This document shows, one piece after another, positions 7,110-13,940 of a DNA stretch of 18,666 nucleotides. The stretch is from JBQTHD01 sp052390275 (GTDB lineage: Bacteria > Actinomycetota > Acidimicrobiia > Acidimicrobiales > AC-14). The notes beneath the pieces are model-generated. The model ran no database searches. It had not been told where the DNA came from and was given only the letters and a program-made list of their open reading frames with translations. The first letter of the stretch is position 1. Every line of letters starts with the position of its first letter. The stretch is from the NCBI GenBank assembly GCA_052390275.1, contig JBQTHD010000044.1, forward strand, positions 1 through 18,666. The letters are read 5' to 3'. The position numbers and the translations under genes are program-made.

Positions 7110-8776
7110 CGCCGCGACCCCCGGGCGCGGCTGGTCGGCATGGATCCGGGCGAGGCCCGCCGTCGCCGGCCTCGCCGCCGCATCTGCTCGCCGGCGGCAA
7201 TCAGGGCTGCGCCCACCGCCGCCTCGATCAGGTGCTCGCCTCCGGTGGCGCCGAAGGTTCCCACCGACAGGCTGACCGACGGATCGAGAGTGACGGCCGC
7301 GGCCACCGAGGCGGCCGTTCCCGATCCGCCGACCCCGCCCACCGACGCGTTGCCGGAACCGCCGGGGGCGGCGGTGGCCCGACTGGCGGTTCCGGCCCGG
7401 CTGGCCGTGCCGCCAGCCTGGGTTCGAGCCGCCGATCCGCCGGTGGCGCTGCCCGCCGCGCCCGCCGGTGCAGCCGAGGCTGCCGATCCGCCTGCGGTAC
7501 CACCCGAGGCGGCCGGAGCCGCCGATGCCCCCGCCCCGGGCGCGGCCGCCGACCCGCCGCCGGCCGCCGGGGCCGACGGAGCGGGGCTACCACTGCCTGG
7601 AGCAGCAGCGGAGGGCGTGTCCACCGGGTTGAACTCGACAGTGGCCGGGCGAGGCGGGGCCCCCGGAATCTTGGCCACCGCGTCGAGGCCGGCATCGACC
7701 AGGTTGGCCGAAAGTGCGGCATAGCCCAGCCGGTTTGCCAACTCCTGGCCCTTGGTAACCGCGTAGTTCAGATAGCTGGCCACCACGAAGCCCTTGTCCG
7801 GGTCGAAGCCGGTGGTCTGGACAATGGCGTAGCTGTAGGTGGAGGGGAAGTAGACGTCGGGACCCTGCCCGTCGAAGTGGAGTTGGTGGGTGCCGTTGGA
7901 GCGAACCTCGGCGAAGCGCAGTGCCCGCGTGACGTTGGGTTCGGTGGGTTGGGCAAACACCCCGCTGGGGTTGCGGACAGAGGCCGCCGGGAACTTGCGG
8001 ATCTTCGCGAACCCGAACTCCACCGCAGTGATCCGACCCTCGCCGTCTGGGGCGGCCACCGAGTCGGCGATTCCGTTGGACCCGTCGGAAGCGAAGCCGT
8101 TGATGCGGGGCCAGTTCTCGGTAAAGGGTCGAACCGTCGGGTTGGCGGGGTTCTTCGCGTCGAAGTCGTCCAGCAACTTTTGGTAGACGGTCGGGGCCTG
8201 CTCCTGGCAGTACTCGCCCAGCACGAAAGAGGTGCCCGCCGCGTCAGCCCGGTGGACCGGGACGATGGTCAGATCCTTCAGGGAGTGGCCGGTGGGTCCG
8301 GTGATGGCCGGATCGTTCCAGTTGGTGATCTGGCCGGCGAAGATCTTGCACACCGTCTCGGGGGTCAGCTTTACGTCGGTAACCAGCTTTCCGCTGGTGT
8401 CCTTGAGGTGGTACATCATGGCCAGGCCGCCGGCGCTGATGGGCACGTACACGAAGGGTCGTTTGACCAACCTGAGTTCGGCCGCCTGGAACTGGATGTC
8501 CGAGACGCTGAAGTCTCCCTGACCGGCGATGAACTGTTGACGCCCGGCCCCGGACCCAAGCGCGGTGTAGTTCACGTTCAGGTCGAACAGGCGCTTCACG
8601 TCGGCTCGCCACTGCTCGATCTCGATCTGGGGGAAGGAGGCTCCCACGCCCAGAATCGTCGGGCGGGTGACAGCCCCGGCCGGGGGAGCCAGGGCCAGGG
8701 CCATCAACCCACCGATCAGGCCGGCGATCAGTCGGCTTCGAAATCGTGTCGTCGGAGCAAGCATGCGTTGGCGCAC
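7106..8776 (-). CDS. pstS: PstS-like phosphate-binding protein with long Ala/Gly/Ser linker
   Basis: GTG at 8776 is chosen because GGAGG (8786-8790) lies 9 bases upstream; ATG at 8764 is the alternative, and the open frame continues to 8833 without support. This gives 556 aa. The signal peptide has a hydrophobic core ending APPAGAV and no lipobox. The binding domain shows GVGASFPQIEIEQW, YTALGSGAGRQQFIAGQGDF, DITNWNDPAI-type sequence (QITNWNDPAI), HRADAAGTSFVL and ITAVEFGFAKI, all PstS-like. A linker of about 150 Ala/Gly/Ser/Pro residues leads to a weakly hydrophobic C-terminal segment preceded by FGATG and followed by RRRGRRRR, perhaps a degenerate sorting signal. It is followed by the other pstS with an ATGA overlap. 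A hairpin precedes it after pstA. Confidence 0.88.
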   Translation of the reverse strand: MRQRMLAPTTRFRSRLIAGLIGGLMALALAPPAGAVTRPTILGVGASFPQIEIEQWRADVKRLFDLNVNYTALGSGAGRQQFIAGQGDFSVSDIQFQAAELRLVKRPFVYVPISAGGLAMMYHLKDTSGKLVTDVKLTPETVCKIFAGQITNWNDPAITGPTGHSLKDLTIVPVHRADAAGTSFVLGEYCQEQAPTVYQKLLDDFDAKNPANPTVRPFTENWPRINGFASDGSNGIADSVAAPDGEGRITAVEFGFAKIRKFPAASVRNPSGVFAQPTEPNVTRALRFAEVRSNGTHQLHFDGQGPDVYFPSTYSYAIVQTTGFDPDKGFVVASYLNYAVTKGQELANRLGYAALSANLVDAGLDAVAKIPGAPPRPATVEFNPVDTPSAAAPGSGSPAPSAPAAGGGSAAAPGAGASAAPAASGGTAGGSAASAAPAGAAGSATGGSAARTQAGGTASRAGTASRATAAPGGSGNASVGGVGGSGTAASVAAAVTLDPSVSLSVGTFGATGGEHLIEAAVGAALIAAGEQMRRRGRRRRASPGSMPTSRARGSRR

Positions 8777-8841
8777 TGGGGCGAACCTCCGGGGTCTTCG
8801 TCTGGCCCGCGCGTCCGGGGCGTGCCTGGCCAAACGCTAAA

Positions 8842-8860
8842 GGGGACGGGTTGCCGCCCC
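8842..8860 (-). promoter_or_regulatory. Leader hairpin upstream of the proximal pstS
   Basis: GGGG-A-CGG, loop GTTG, CCG-CCCC can form a 7-bp stem with one bulged base in the pstA-pstS spacer. Its role is unknown. Confidence 0.25.
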
Positions 8861-8937
8861 TGGCGCCGGTGATGGTCGTTTTGGTTAACGCGGATGGAAG
8901 TCTTCGGGCCGTTCCGCCCCGCTCCGGTCGGCTCTTT

Positions 8938-8961
8938 GGGGAGGAAACGGCACTCCTCCCC
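8938..8961 (-). terminator. Hairpin between pstA and pstS, possible attenuator or mRNA-stability element
   Basis: GGGGAGG (8938-8944) and CCTCCCC (8955-8961) form a perfect 7-bp stem with a 10-base loop. Flanking T/A bases can extend it. It begins 27 bases after the pstA stop. There is no T-run on the minus strand, so it may act as a partial terminator, a processing site or a stability element that sets different levels for the membrane and binding-protein genes. Confidence 0.4.
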
Positions 8962-8987
8962 GAAATCCGCGAGCCCACCAGGACGGG

Positions 8988-10088
8988 TTATCTCTTGGCC
9001 GGACCGCTTCCACCCACCACCCGGGCGATGATGAACAGAACCAGCACCAGCAGGACCAGGACCAGGGCTCCGGCCCAGGCCACGTCCACCAGGCTTTCGT
9101 TGGGGGTGCGGATGAGGGAGTAGACGAAGAGGGGCAGGTCGTCCTGAGGGTCAGCAAACGGGTTTACGTTGAGGGTTCGACTGCCCCGGGCCGTGAGCAG
9201 CACCGGCGCCGTCTCCCCCACGGCCCGGGCCACGCCCAAGATCGCGCCGGTCACCAGGCCGCTGCGGGCGGTGGGCAGCACCACCGAGACGATCATCCGC
9301 CACTCCGGCGCCCCGAGCGCCAGCGCCGCCTCCCGTAGTCCCCCGGGCACCGTGCGCAGGATCTCCTCGGCGGTGCGGGTAACCGTTGGCAACATGAGGA
9401 CGGCCAAGGCTGCCGAACCGGCCGCACCGGAGAAACCCTTGCCGAACTGCAGGATCCACAGGGTGTACACGAACAGGCCGGCCACTATGGAGGGCACGCC
9501 ACTCATGGCGTCGACGATGAAGCGAAGGAGGGGGGCCATCCGACCCCCGATCTCGTTCAGGTAGACGGCGGTGAGGATCGCCACCGGCACGGAGACGACG
9601 GTGGCCAGTCCCACCTGCTGCAGCGTCCCCAGGACGGCGTGTTTGCCGCCGCCGTCGATGGCGTTGTCCAGCGGCCCGAACACCTCCAGCGTTCGGGTGA
9701 AGAAGTTGGGAAAGCCACCGACGAGGGTGGGCAGCCCGTTGCTGAACACCAGGTAGAGGATGAAGATCAAGGGCACGAAGGCGGCAGCCGCGGCGGTGCC
9801 CAGAAGGACGGTGGTCACCCTGTCGCGCGCTTCGTGGTTCGGCCCGGCCTCACGCTCGATCAGCCAGTACAGGCCAACGGCGGCCACGTACCAACAGATG
9901 GCGAAGCCCAGCGGTGCCGGCCCGTTGGCGAAGCGGAACAGGGCCCAGATGGCCACCCAGGAGCCGGCGACGGCTGCGATGCCCCGGTTGAGGGGCCGGC
10001 TCAAAGGTCCGGCCACCATGCCGGCGGCCATTTGAGAGCGCCCCGATCCACCTCCGGCTCCACCATCGGCTGGTCGGAGCAGGCTCAC
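8988..10088 (-). CDS. pstA: Phosphate ABC transporter permease PstA
   Basis: A 366-aa integral membrane protein. The binding-protein-dependent permease core spans about residues 150-360: GTLQQVGLATVVSVPVAILTA, SGVPSIVAGLFVYTLW, and the EAA loop AALALGAPEWRMIVSVVLPTA followed by SGLVTGAILGVARAVGETAP. This is characteristic of PstA, which with PstC forms the channel for phosphate across the inner membrane. Extra N-terminal hydrophobic segments (about 35-80) precede the usual first helix, so it is longer than a typical PstA of about 300 aa. GTG at 10088 overlaps the pstC stop (GTGA), supporting this start over Met20. Confidence 0.93.
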   Translation of the reverse strand: MSLLRPADGGAGGGSGRSQMAAGMVAGPLSRPLNRGIAAVAGSWVAIWALFRFANGPAPLGFAICWYVAAVGLYWLIEREAGPNHEARDRVTTVLLGTAAAAAFVPLIFILYLVFSNGLPTLVGGFPNFFTRTLEVFGPLDNAIDGGGKHAVLGTLQQVGLATVVSVPVAILTAVYLNEIGGRMAPLLRFIVDAMSGVPSIVAGLFVYTLWILQFGKGFSGAAGSAALAVLMLPTVTRTAEEILRTVPGGLREAALALGAPEWRMIVSVVLPTARSGLVTGAILGVARAVGETAPVLLTARGSRTLNVNPFADPQDDLPLFVYSLIRTPNESLVDVAWAGALVLVLLVLVLFIIARVVGGSGPAKR

Positions 10089-11110
10089 AGGGACAGGCCC
10101 TTCTGGGTTGCGGAGCGGGCGACGATGGCCCGGGCCCCCATGTTGACCACCAGGGTGAGCACGAACAACGCGAGCCCCGCCCCGGCCAGGGCCTGTTGGC
10201 CCCGCTCGGCCGCGGAGTTGAAGTTAACCGCGATCAGCGACGCCACCGTCTCGCCTCCGGTCTGTAGGACCCGTACCGACAGACGGAACTCATGGGACAG
10301 GATCAGGACTACCGCAATGGTCTCACCCAGCGCTCGACCGAGCGCCAGCATCGAGCCTCCGATGATCCCGCTGCGGGCGAAGGGAAGGAGCACGGTTCGG
10401 ATCATCTCCCGCCGGGTTCCCCCGAGGGCGTACGCCGCCTCGCACTGGTCCCGGGGTACCTGGGCCATCACCTCCCGGGTGATGGAGGTGGCGATGGGCA
10501 GGATCATCATCCCCACGATCAGCCCGGCCACGAACAGTGAACCGCCGAACTGCTCGGTGCCGTCGGTACGGAAGAAGGGGATGAAGCTCAGGTTGTCGGT
10601 CAGCCAGTTGGCCAGGCCCCGAAGCCGAGGCTGGAGGAAGAAGAGGCCCCAGATCCCGTAGATCAGGCTGGGGAGGGCGGCCAGAAGGTCGACCAGCGAA
10701 GTGAGGGGCCGACGAAGCTTGACCGGCGCCACCTCGTTGATGAAGAGCGCGGTGCCAATGGCCACCGGGGTGGCCAGGGCCAGGGCAATCCCGGCCACCT
10801 CGATGGTTCCCATCAACACCGCAGCCACGCCAAAGCGCCCGGAGGGGCCGTCGGGCGTCCACCCGGTGTCGGTCAGAAAGCGAAAGCCCACGTCGGAGAT
10901 GGCTGGCCAGGCGGTGACCGACAAAAAGACGGCAATGAGGGCCATCACCAGCAGAACGCTGGCTCCGCACGCCACCGCCAAGTTCCTGAAAACCCGATCT
11001 CCCGAGGTCAGGGCTCGGGGCGGCGGCGCCGGCCGGGGCTCAGTTTCGCCCGAGCCCTCTGGCGGCGGCACCCCGGCTGCGAGCGCCGAAGGTGGAGTGA
11101 GAACTGTCAC
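10085..11110 (-). CDS. pstC: Phosphate ABC transporter permease PstC
   Basis: With GTG at 11110 it is a 341-aa membrane protein of normal PstC length. A disordered Pro-rich N-terminus (about 40 aa) is followed by a first helix (VFRNLAVACGASVLLVMALIAV), the PstC-like SDVGFRFLTDTGWTPDG loop and the permease core. PSLIYGIWGLFFL and the EAA loop EAAYALGGTRREMIRTVLLPFA are visible, followed by SGIIGGSMLALGRALGETIAV. The open frame extends to 11638, but the extra residues are Arg/Pro-rich and cross the opposite-strand repeat array, so they are not taken as coding. A weak GAAGGG lies about 10 bases before the GTG. It is the first gene of the pstC-pstA-pstS-pstS unit. Confidence 0.92.
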   Translation of the reverse strand: MTVLTPPSALAAGVPPPEGSGETEPRPAPPPRALTSGDRVFRNLAVACGASVLLVMALIAVFLSVTAWPAISDVGFRFLTDTGWTPDGPSGRFGVAAVLMGTIEVAGIALALATPVAIGTALFINEVAPVKLRRPLTSLVDLLAALPSLIYGIWGLFFLQPRLRGLANWLTDNLSFIPFFRTDGTEQFGGSLFVAGLIVGMMILPIATSITREVMAQVPRDQCEAAYALGGTRREMIRTVLLPFARSGIIGGSMLALGRALGETIAVVLILSHEFRLSVRVLQTGGETVASLIAVNFNSAAERGQQALAGAGLALFVLTLVVNMGARAIVARSATQKGLSL

Positions 11111-11410
11111 GCGAGGAGAGCCCTTCGGTCCGCCGCCCGCAAGGGCGGATGAGTAGGCCAAACCATGCCGGAGCCGGCTGAACGGCCGATGAGAAGTCCA
11201 TGGCCCCGGGTGGCCGGCGGGTGACCACCGATGAAAATCTTGGGCCCCGGTCGGTGCCCCTCTGGACAGGCTGGCGGGGCGAAGGCGAAGTTGCCTAGCC
11301 ATGCCGGACATTCGCTGGGGACGCCGCCGACCGGGATGGCGATGGGATCGGATGCACGCTGGGGCGGGCTCAGGCGGGCCGGGATCGGGTTGGCCGCGTT
11401 CAGGCCAGCG
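11111..11410. other. Divergent intergenic region between pstC and a neocarzinostatin-like gene
   Basis: No convincing gene is seen here. It must hold the promoter for the pstC unit (minus) and probably that for the plus-strand gene starting near 11469. The only clear structure is the hairpin at 11133-11148. ORFs in this stretch are extensions or shadows with atypical Arg/Pro/Trp composition. Confidence 0.6.
11133..11148 (-). promoter_or_regulatory. Perfect 6-bp hairpin in the pstC leader
   Basis: CCGCCC, a 4-base loop and GGGCGG lie 22 bases upstream of the pstC GTG. On the minus-strand RNA the loop is TTGC. It could influence translation of pstC, but a chance GC-rich palindrome cannot be excluded. 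Confidence 0.3.
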
Positions 11411-11470
11411 GGGATCGAGCGGCGTGGGATCGAGCGGCGTGGGATCGAGCGGCATGGGATCGAGCGGCAT
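11411..11470. repeat. Four tandem 15-nt units carrying in-frame start codons
   Basis: Four exact-length copies of GGGATCGAGCGGC(G/A)T occur back to back at 11411, 11426, 11441 and 11456. Each unit boundary forms a start codon in the frame of the downstream gene: GTG at 11424 and 11439, ATG at 11454 and 11469. If translated from the first, the repeat would encode GSSGV/GSSGM. Confidence 0.9.
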
Positions 11471-12440
11471 GGTGCGCGTTCGGCGACTGGTGTCGGCCGG
11501 TTGGGCACTGGTGGTGGTGGGAGTGGCCGTCGGCGTCGGCGCAGGAGTGACCCCGGCATTGTCCGCTCCGGCCGATCCTGAGGTTCTCACCCTGTCCAAG
11601 ACCACCGGCCTGGTCAACAACGAGACCATCACCGTCACCTACACGGGGTTCCCCGCCGAGGACACCCTGAACCTCATCACCTGCGACGTTCCTTTCGGCA
11701 ACTTCGACGACTGCACCTTCCTGACCCTGGTCAACCCGGTCAGCGACGCCGATGGCTCCGGGACCTTTCCCTACACGATCGAGGTAATCACCGGCGATGG
11801 TGGCAACCTGCCGTTCACCTGCGACGCCGCGAATCCCTGTCAGATCGGCCTGTTCGCCGACGTCACCGACGTAACTCAGAACCGGGCACTGGCCCCTTAC
11901 ACCTACGCCCCCACGGCTATCGCCGGCACCACCACCACGGTTCCCACCACCACGACGTCGGTCACCACCACGACGTCGGTCACCACCACCACGTCGGTCA
12001 CCACCACCACGTCGGCCACCGCCACCACGTCCGCCGGGGCGACCACCACAACGTCCGGGGGCACCACCACCACGGCGGCCGGCGGCACCACCACCACCCG
12101 TTCGGGCGCCACCACCACTGTGGCCGGCGGGACAACGACGGTGGCCGGAGCGACCACGACCACCGCCGCCGGGGCAACCACAACGACGCTTGGGGCCACG
12201 ACCCTCGGCCTCGGCGACTTGGGCGGCACCACCGCGGGCGGGGACCCCTTCAGTTCGTTGGCCTTCACCGGGGCGGCTCCGCTGGGCGGCGCCATGGGTC
12301 TGGCTGGAGGCTCCGCCGTGGTCATCGGCTCCTGGATGCGGGCCCGGGCCATGGGCCGACCCTGGAACCGGGTCCGGGTCCGCCAAATGATGACTTCGGC
12401 CTTCAAGCCCAACGGAAGCCGCAGACGCCGTCCGTGGTAA
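11469..12440 (+). CDS. Secreted neocarzinostatin-like protein with Thr-rich stalk and LAFTG sorting signal
   Basis: From ATG 11469 the protein is 323 aa. A signal peptide (MVRVRRLVSAGWALVVVGVA, ending ALSAPADPEV) precedes a neocarzinostatin-fold domain of about 115 residues. It shows the family pattern LSKTTGLVNNETITVTYTGF, two Cys pairs (ITCDVPFGNFDDC and FTCDAANPC) and VSDADGSGTFPYTIEV. A long Thr-rich stalk follows, then LAFTG (264-268), a hydrophobic segment and a basic tail (SRRRRPW), consistent with class E sortase anchoring. Known members are antibiotic chromoprotein carriers; in this setting a ligand-binding or surface role is more likely and unproven. The start is uncertain because it lies at the end of a repeat array with no strong Shine-Dalgarno. 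It is divergent from pstC and closely resembles the partial protein at 18168. Confidence 0.82.
   Translation: MVRVRRLVSAGWALVVVGVAVGVGAGVTPALSAPADPEVLTLSKTTGLVNNETITVTYTGFPAEDTLNLITCDVPFGNFDDCTFLTLVNPVSDADGSGTFPYTIEVITGDGGNLPFTCDAANPCQIGLFADVTDVTQNRALAPYTYAPTAIAGTTTTVPTTTTSVTTTTSVTTTTSVTTTTSATATTSAGATTTTSGGTTTTAAGGTTTTRSGATTTVAGGTTTVAGATTTTAAGATTTTLGATTLGLGDLGGTTAGGDPFSSLAFTGAAPLGGAMGLAGGSAVVIGSWMRARAMGRPWNRVRVRQMMTSAFKPNGSRRRRPW
11953..12035. repeat. 18-nt microsatellite-like repeat encoding the Thr stalk
   Basis: Units close to GTCGGTCACCACCACCAC recur several times and encode SVTTTT blocks. They diverge further along the stalk up to about 12190. Confidence 0.75.
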
Positions 12441-12544
12441 CCGCCGGGGGAACTCCTTGCCAAGAACAACCCTGAAGCCTTGGTCCCATCGGCTGGTGAT
12501 GTGAGGGTGAGCGGGCGTCGACTCGGCACGAGCCGAGGTTTGCC

Positions 12545-12686
12545 GCAGAACCAGTTTCGCCGCAGAACCCATGCTCCAGGCAGAACCCATGTGCGACGCA
12601 GAAGCGACGTGCGACGCAGAACCGATGAATCGCTGTACCCGGATGAGACCGGTACCCGGATGAGACCGGGTACCTGATGAGAGGAG
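12545..12686. repeat. Array of eight 17-18-nt direct repeats filling the leader of the third pstS
   Basis: Five copies of GCAGAACC-type units start at 12545, 12562, 12580, 12598 and 12616 (spacing 17, 18, 18, 18). The fourth has GCAGAAGC. Three GTACCCGGATGAGACCG-type units start at 12635, 12652 and 12670, the last degenerate and merging into the Shine-Dalgarno sequence. The array lies between the neocarzinostatin-like gene and the pstS-like start at 12698. No reading frame across it looks real. It could be an operator array, a leader RNA element or a plain minisatellite. Confidence 0.85.
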
Positions 12687-12697
12687 AGCTACAACTG

Positions 12698-13804
12698 ATG
12701 CGATCGCCTTTTGGTTGCCTGGGCCGCCATGCGCGGCTGCGGGCTCTGGGGGCCGGTGTTGCCCTGGTGATGGCTGCGGCCGCCCCCGCTGCCGCCCAGC
12801 CCACCGGCTTCAACAACACGGTGGACCAGGTCCGGATCGTGGGGTCCGACACCACCTACTTCGCCATCCAGCGCCTGATCGACCTTTACCAGCCCAGCCC
12901 CGGCTGTACCTTGGCCTCGGCCACCGGCTTCACTACCTGCTCATCCAACGGAACGATCACCAGCGAGAACCACGACCACGACGAGCTCTCTCAGGGCTTC
13001 ATCATCGGGTCCAGCAACGGAATTCGGATCCTGTGTGGCACCGTCGGCCCTGGCCCGCTTCCCATCGACGTGGCCCGGTCCTCCCGAAACAAGGGCGCCT
13101 CGGACTGCTCGGGTCTCACCTTCCAGGCCTTCGCCCGGGATGGCCAGGTCCCGTTGTTCTTCCCGACCATCGGCACCCGGCCGGCTCAGAACGCACGCCG
13201 TAACCTAACCAGGACTGAACTGCAGGGAATCTTCGTGAACTGCTCGATCAACAACTGGTCCCAGTTGGGCGGGGCCAACGAGCCCATCGTTCCCTTCGGA
13301 GTCCAGACCGGAGCCGGCACCTACCAGAGTTGGTTCGACTTCCTCGGCGGCGATCCCAACTCCTGCGCCGGCGGCACGGGTACCGTCAACCGGGCGCCGT
13401 TTATCGTGCAGGAGAACGACGCTGGACCGATAGCCGCCATGGGGTCCACAGTCCACGGACGGGCCATAACCTGGTTCTCCTACGGCCGTTTCATCACGTT
13501 CCCGTTCTCTGCCCAGCAGGGTCAGGTGACCACGGTCGGCGGGATCGCCGCCAGCCCGACCAGCATCGCCCGCGCTCCCGGGACCACCGGCGCCTACCCG
13601 GCAGCCCGGTTTCTGTGGAACGTCTACAAGACCGCCACCGCCAAGCAGGCGGCCACAACCTTCCTGGACTGGTCCTGCAAGACCACCCACGTGGTCAACC
13701 CGTTCTCGGGCAAGAACTACAACACCGAGATCAGCAACTCGATCAACAACGGATCCGGGTTCGTTCGCCTCACCGGCGCAAACTGCGTCAAGGATCTCAC
13801 CTGA
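12698..13804 (+). CDS. Cysteine-rich PstS-like secreted substrate-binding protein
   Basis: ATG at 12698 is chosen over ATG 12677 because GAGGAGAG (12681-12688) lies 9 bases upstream. The 368-aa protein has a signal peptide (residues 1-34, ending APAAAQ) with no lipobox and no C-terminal anchor. The body is PstS-like: VDQVRIVGSDTTYFAIQRLI at the N-terminus, ELSQGFIIGSSNGIRILC, PIDVARSSRNK, LTRTELQGIFVNCSINNWSQ, GAGTYQSWFDFLGG and FIVQENDAGPI. At least eight Cys are spread through the mature part, suggesting disulfides in a secreted protein. It belongs to a divergent PstS-like group whose VGSDTTY opening I recall from actinobacteria; the ligand is probably phosphate or a phosphoanion, but is not established. 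Release into the medium or attachment by another protein are both possible. Confidence 0.8.
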   Translation: MRSPFGCLGRHARLRALGAGVALVMAAAAPAAAQPTGFNNTVDQVRIVGSDTTYFAIQRLIDLYQPSPGCTLASATGFTTCSSNGTITSENHDHDELSQGFIIGSSNGIRILCGTVGPGPLPIDVARSSRNKGASDCSGLTFQAFARDGQVPLFFPTIGTRPAQNARRNLTRTELQGIFVNCSINNWSQLGGANEPIVPFGVQTGAGTYQSWFDFLGGDPNSCAGGTGTVNRAPFIVQENDAGPIAAMGSTVHGRAITWFSYGRFITFPFSAQQGQVTTVGGIAASPTSIARAPGTTGAYPAARFLWNVYKTATAKQAATTFLDWSCKTTHVVNPFSGKNYNTEISNSINNGSGFVRLTGANCVKDLT

Positions 13805-13896
13805 TCCCTGTGCGCATTGGCCTGATGACGCCCTCGCCCACGGATCGGCAATCGACTCCCATGGTTGGGGTCCCGCACCCGGCCAGCAATCTCACG

Positions 13897-13932
13897 GCTA
13901 AGACCCGGGCGGATATCCGCCCGGGTCTTAGC
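13897..13932. terminator. Perfect 36-bp palindrome after the third pstS
   Basis: GCTAAGACCCGGGCGGAT (13897-13914) is followed directly by its exact reverse complement (13915-13932) and then TTTACG. As RNA it can form a stem of up to 16 bp with a tiny loop. It lies 92 bases after the pstS-like stop and only 8 bases before the next GTG, so it is probably a terminator that isolates the next gene. The T-tract is short. Confidence 0.7.
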
Positions 13933-13940
13933 TTTACGTC

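Noticed and set aside
7232..8872. 546-codon plus-strand open frame
   Set aside because: It is antisense to the PstS-like gene with clear family motifs and a good Shine-Dalgarno; composition is Arg/Gly/Val-rich shadow.
11111..11638. Upstream extension of pstC
   Set aside because: The extra residues include MPLDP/TPLDP repeats that are the reverse reading of the 15-nt array and overlap the signal peptide of the divergent gene; a normal-length PstC starts at 11110.
11400..12590. 396-codon minus-strand frame
   Set aside because: Gly/Arg-rich shadow of the Thr stalk of the neocarzinostatin-like gene.
12545..12686. CRISPR array
   Set aside because: Units are 17-18 bases in total with no unique spacers of 25-40 bases and no cas genes nearby.
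12545..12686. Pho-box array
   Set aside because: Pho boxes are 11-base direct repeats; here the period is 17-18 and the GGTTCTGC core on the minus strand matches the consensus poorly.
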